8,325 nt of DNA. Source: Planctomycetaceae bacterium. GTDB taxonomy: Bacteria > Planctomycetota > Planctomycetia > Pirellulales > Pirellulaceae. The position numbers were made by a program, and so were the translations under genes. The notes under the pieces were generated by a model. The model worked only from the letters and a program-made list of their open reading frames with translations. It ran no database searches and had not been told where the DNA came from. The stretch lies in contig SLEY01000529.1 in NCBI GenBank assembly GCA_007124535.1, forward strand, positions 1 to 8,325, written 5' to 3'. This document shows, in pieces, positions 6,167-8,325 of this stretch (its first letter is position 1; the number at the start of each line of letters is the position of its first letter).

Positions 6167-8325
6167 ATGACCAACCGTCGTTGCCGTCCCAGCCGTCAGA
6201 GACCGCTTCCGCGAGTTCGGCGGTTGCAGTGCGAGCGACTTGAGTCGCGGTGGATGCTGTCCACCAACGCAACGCCCGATCTCGGATTTGCCGATCCCAC
6301 CGATTCTCGGCTGGAAGCCGAGTTGCCGGGCGTGGAAGTTGCCTCGCAAGGGGGACAGATGGCTGGGGCACTTTCGGCAGGCCCCCGCATCCAGAGTCTG
6401 GAGGCGGATCCGCCCGTTGTCACCTCGTCCGGCGTGTTGCAGCTGACCGCCAAAGGGGTCGACAGTTCGGCTGCGAGGGTTGCCTTCTACCGCGATCTGG
6501 GTGGGGAGGGCCAGTGGAGTCTGGGGAATGACAGTTTTGATCATGCCGTCGAGATCGGGGCCATTACCTCCCCACAACAATGGGACGGTTTGACGATTCA
6601 CGATGCGGAGGACGAGGACCACTTCCGCTTCGAGATCCTGCCGGCGGAAGATACCTACCGCTTCGAGTTTCAATTCGACCAACCGGCCGGTGATTTCCAA
6701 GTCGACCTGTACGACGCGGTGGGCGAATATGTGGAAACCGCTTATTCGCTGACCGATCGCTCGCAACTGGACCTGAGAGGTTTGCCGCCAGGCACTTACC
6801 ATCTTGTGGTCTCCAGTCTGGGAAACGTGGGGGCTTATGACATGGCGATCGTCTCGACGTCGTCGATCGCCCCGGATCGTTTCGAGCCGAACACGGATTT
6901 CGCCAGCGCTCATGATTTGGGAACCCTGACCCATCCCCGGACTTGGAACGGTTTGACGCTGCACGAGCGGTTCGAAGCCGATTATTTCCGCTTTGAAATC
7001 CAGCCTGATCAAGATGCTTTCGATTTCCAGATGCGGGTGAACAACCCGCCGCCGGGCTTCCTGTTCCTGTCGGCCAGTATCTTTCCCGAAGGCGCGTCGC
7101 GGAGCCGTGAAGCGTGGAGCTGGACTACCGGCGAGGTGCGGATCTCTCTGCAGGGGCTGGAGCCGGGCGTCCATTATCTGGTGCTTTCCAGCATGAGCCC
7201 GATCGCCAGCTATAGTCTGTCGCTACGTGCCGCGGAACCGCTGGAGCCGGACCGGTTGGAACCAAATGACACATTCGCAACCGCCCATTCGTTGGGTTCG
7301 ATCAGCGGCCCCAAGAGTCTGCCTGATTTGACGATCCACGATGCGTACGATGAAGATGTGTTTCGCTTCGAAATCCTGCCCCAACAGGATGCTTATGCCA
7401 TTGAGGTCCGTTTCGATTACGAGCGGGCCGATTTCGACATCACCCTGTTTGATGAAGAAGAAGCACCGATTCGGGTGTCACGCAGCTGGGCGGGTGGACA
7501 GGCGCAGTTGGGGCTGCAAGGCCTGGAGCCGGGCGTTTACTACGCCAGCGTGTTCCCGACGGACGAGTGGATCGACCACTATGATTTCGCCATCGTGGCG
7601 GCGGAGCCGGTTTCCCCCGATCCTTTCGAACCGAACGACAGCCTGCCGGACGCGCATTCTCTGGGCACGCTCTCAGGACCCAGTTCCTGGACCGCTTTGA
7701 CGCTTCATGATCACCACGATCTTGATCTGTTTCACTTCGAAGTCCCGCCGGGCGATGCGGCGTACGAGTTCGAGGTCCTCTTTCACGAGGAACGAGCGAA
7801 TTTCGATTTGTCGATCGTCGATCAGACCGATCAATGGGTCCGCCTTGCCGGCAGCTGGGGTACGGGGCGCGCCCGGATCGGGCTCCAGAACCTCGAGCCG
7901 GGCGATTACTATCTGGAGGTCGTCAGCTGGGACGGGCAGGTCGGCCCCTATGATCTGGTCGTACGCGACGCGGCTCCGGTACCACCCGACCGTTTCGAGG
8001 CGGACCAGCGACTGGGGGTGGACCAGAACGGGGCCGATGGCTGGAGTTGGAGCGGGACCACCGCGGACTGGCCCGCAGGGGATCACACGGTGTTCGCCGT
8101 GGCTCAGGACAGTGACGGCGGTTGGGGGACCCCGGTCAGCGCGACCGTGACCATCGCCACCTGGCAGAATCCCCATAATCGGTATGATGTCAACAATGAC
8201 GGGATTGTGTCCCCGTTGGACGTGCTGCTGATTTTGAACAAGATCAATGAATCCGGCAGTGGTCCCTTGCCACCGCGCACCGCGGAGAATGAACACTTGG
8301 GCTATCTGGACGTCAACGGCGACGG
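6167..8325 (+). CDS. Large secreted/surface protein: LEPR-XLL-type leader, four PPC-like repeats, dockerin (3' end cut by window)
   Basis: The frame is open for 719 codons to the right edge. The ATG at 6167 has AAGGGG 8 nt upstream. The N-terminus is very basic, with no hydrophobic Sec-type core, and contains CERLESRWMLS (22-32), a match to the planctomycete LEPR-XLL-type motif found at the start of many large extracellular proteins. Residues 82-122 resemble the first half of an Ig-like domain (VAFYRD at 105-110). Four repeats of about 123 residues follow (121-236, 237-361, 362-484, 485-607), each beginning near DRFEPND and containing DxDxFRFEI, an FDLxLFD-like strand and LEPGxYYL, features of bacterial pre-peptidase C-terminal (PPC) domains. 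Residues 613-665 resemble the missing second half of the Ig-like domain (LGVDQNGADGWSW at 616-628). A dockerin begins at 666, with a calcium loop at DVNNDGIVSPLD (674-685) and a second loop cut at 719. The only cysteines (6 and 22) are in the leader. No catalytic domain is visible; adhesion or scaffolding is inferred. Confidence 0.92.
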   Translation, partial: MTNRRCRPSRQRPLPRVRRLQCERLESRWMLSTNATPDLGFADPTDSRLEAELPGVEVASQGGQMAGALSAGPRIQSLEADPPVVTSSGVLQLTAKGVDSSAARVAFYRDLGGEGQWSLGNDSFDHAVEIGAITSPQQWDGLTIHDAEDEDHFRFEILPAEDTYRFEFQFDQPAGDFQVDLYDAVGEYVETAYSLTDRSQLDLRGLPPGTYHLVVSSLGNVGAYDMAIVSTSSIAPDRFEPNTDFASAHDLGTLTHPRTWNGLTLHERFEADYFRFEIQPDQDAFDFQMRVNNPPPGFLFLSASIFPEGASRSREAWSWTTGEVRISLQGLEPGVHYLVLSSMSPIASYSLSLRAAEPLEPDRLEPNDTFATAHSLGSISGPKSLPDLTIHDAYDEDVFRFEILPQQDAYAIEVRFDYERADFDITLFDEEEAPIRVSRSWAGGQAQLGLQGLEPGVYYASVFPTDEWIDHYDFAIVAAEPVSPDPFEPNDSLPDAHSLGTLSGPSSWTALTLHDHHDLDLFHFEVPPGDAAYEFEVLFHEERANFDLSIVDQTDQWVRLAGSWGTGRARIGLQNLEPGDYYLEVVSWDGQVGPYDLVVRDAAPVPPDRFEADQRLGVDQNGADGWSWSGTTADWPAGDHTVFAVAQDSDGGWGTPVSATVTIATWQNPHNRYDVNNDGIVSPLDVLLILNKINESGSGPLPPRTAENEHLGYLDVNGD
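6527..7987 (+). repeat. Four diverged PPC-like repeat units of about 123 codons
   Basis: The units are 6527-6874, 6875-7249, 7250-7618 and 7619-7987. Shared positions in protein order are (D)RFEPND, AHSLGTL, W-GLTLHD, D-D-FRFEI, DFDL-LFD, LGLQGLEPG-YYL and YDLAIV. Unit 2 is the most divergent in its middle, where NNPPPGFLFL replaces the acidic FDYERADFD-type segment. Unit 1 lacks the DRFEP lead-in and starts directly at ND. Units 3 and 4 are the most alike. The divergence shows an old duplication rather than a recent expansion. Confidence 0.88.
8162..8325 (+). other. Dockerin type I-like domain, truncated by window end
   Basis: WQNPHNRYDVNNDGIVSPLD (666-685) is the first EF-hand-like calcium loop and is followed by the helix VLLILNKIN. 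A spacer then leads to YLDVNGDG, the beginning of the second loop, which stops at the edge. The WQNP lead-in and the DVNxDGxVSPxD form are typical of planctomycete dockerins, which mark the C-terminal end of many secreted proteins. Cohesin partners are not visible here. Confidence 0.9.

Noticed and set aside
6134..7174. A 346-codon antisense frame over the large repeat protein
   Set aside because: The plus strand shows repeated domains and a dockerin in one continuous frame; the antisense product shows no repeat or motif logic.

Overview
The window looks like chromosomal DNA from a GC-rich planctomycete, probably of the Pirellula/Rhodopirellula type. The lineage call is inferred from three things: a large secreted protein that opens with the planctomycete LEPR-XLL-type N-terminal motif and closes with a dockerin-type calcium-binding repeat, a DUF1573 protein with an SCGC motif, and the general base composition. 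No mobile element, CRISPR array, tRNA or rRNA gene was seen.

Layout. (1) 72-800, plus strand: an unrecognised protein whose reading frame is open to the left edge. (2) 888-1871, minus strand: a secreted DUF1573 protein convergent with it. The two stop codons lie inside the two arms of one 22-bp imperfect inverted repeat (798-890), probably a shared terminator. (3) 1872-2237: a 366-bp divergent intergenic region with a sigma70-like promoter candidate and an overlapping dyad ahead of ffh. (4) 2238-5997, plus strand: a compact housekeeping cluster, ffh - rpsP - trmD - rplS - yraN. rimM, which often sits between rpsP and trmD, is absent from this locus. The 101-bp ffh-rpsP spacer carries a 23-bp tandem duplication, each copy a perfect small hairpin. 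(5) 5998-6166: a spacer with a TATAAT box. (6) 6167 to the right edge: a large secreted or surface protein with an LEPR-XLL-type leader, four roughly 123-residue PPC-like repeats and a dockerin cut off by the window end.

How the genes fit together. Ffh is the protein subunit of the signal recognition particle. S16 and L19 are ribosomal proteins, TrmD makes m1G37 in tRNA, and YraN is a small nuclease-fold protein commonly found beside rplS. The cluster is therefore a translation and protein-targeting operon. trmD starts 3 nt after rpsP and rplS overlaps trmD by 4 nt (ATGA), which implies translational coupling.

The core operon is ordinary. The features most worth a second look are the apparent nesting of the four PPC-like repeats inside a split Ig-like domain, the inverted repeat that contains both convergent stop codons, the tandem hairpin duplication in the rpsP leader, and the dyad over the ffh promoter.
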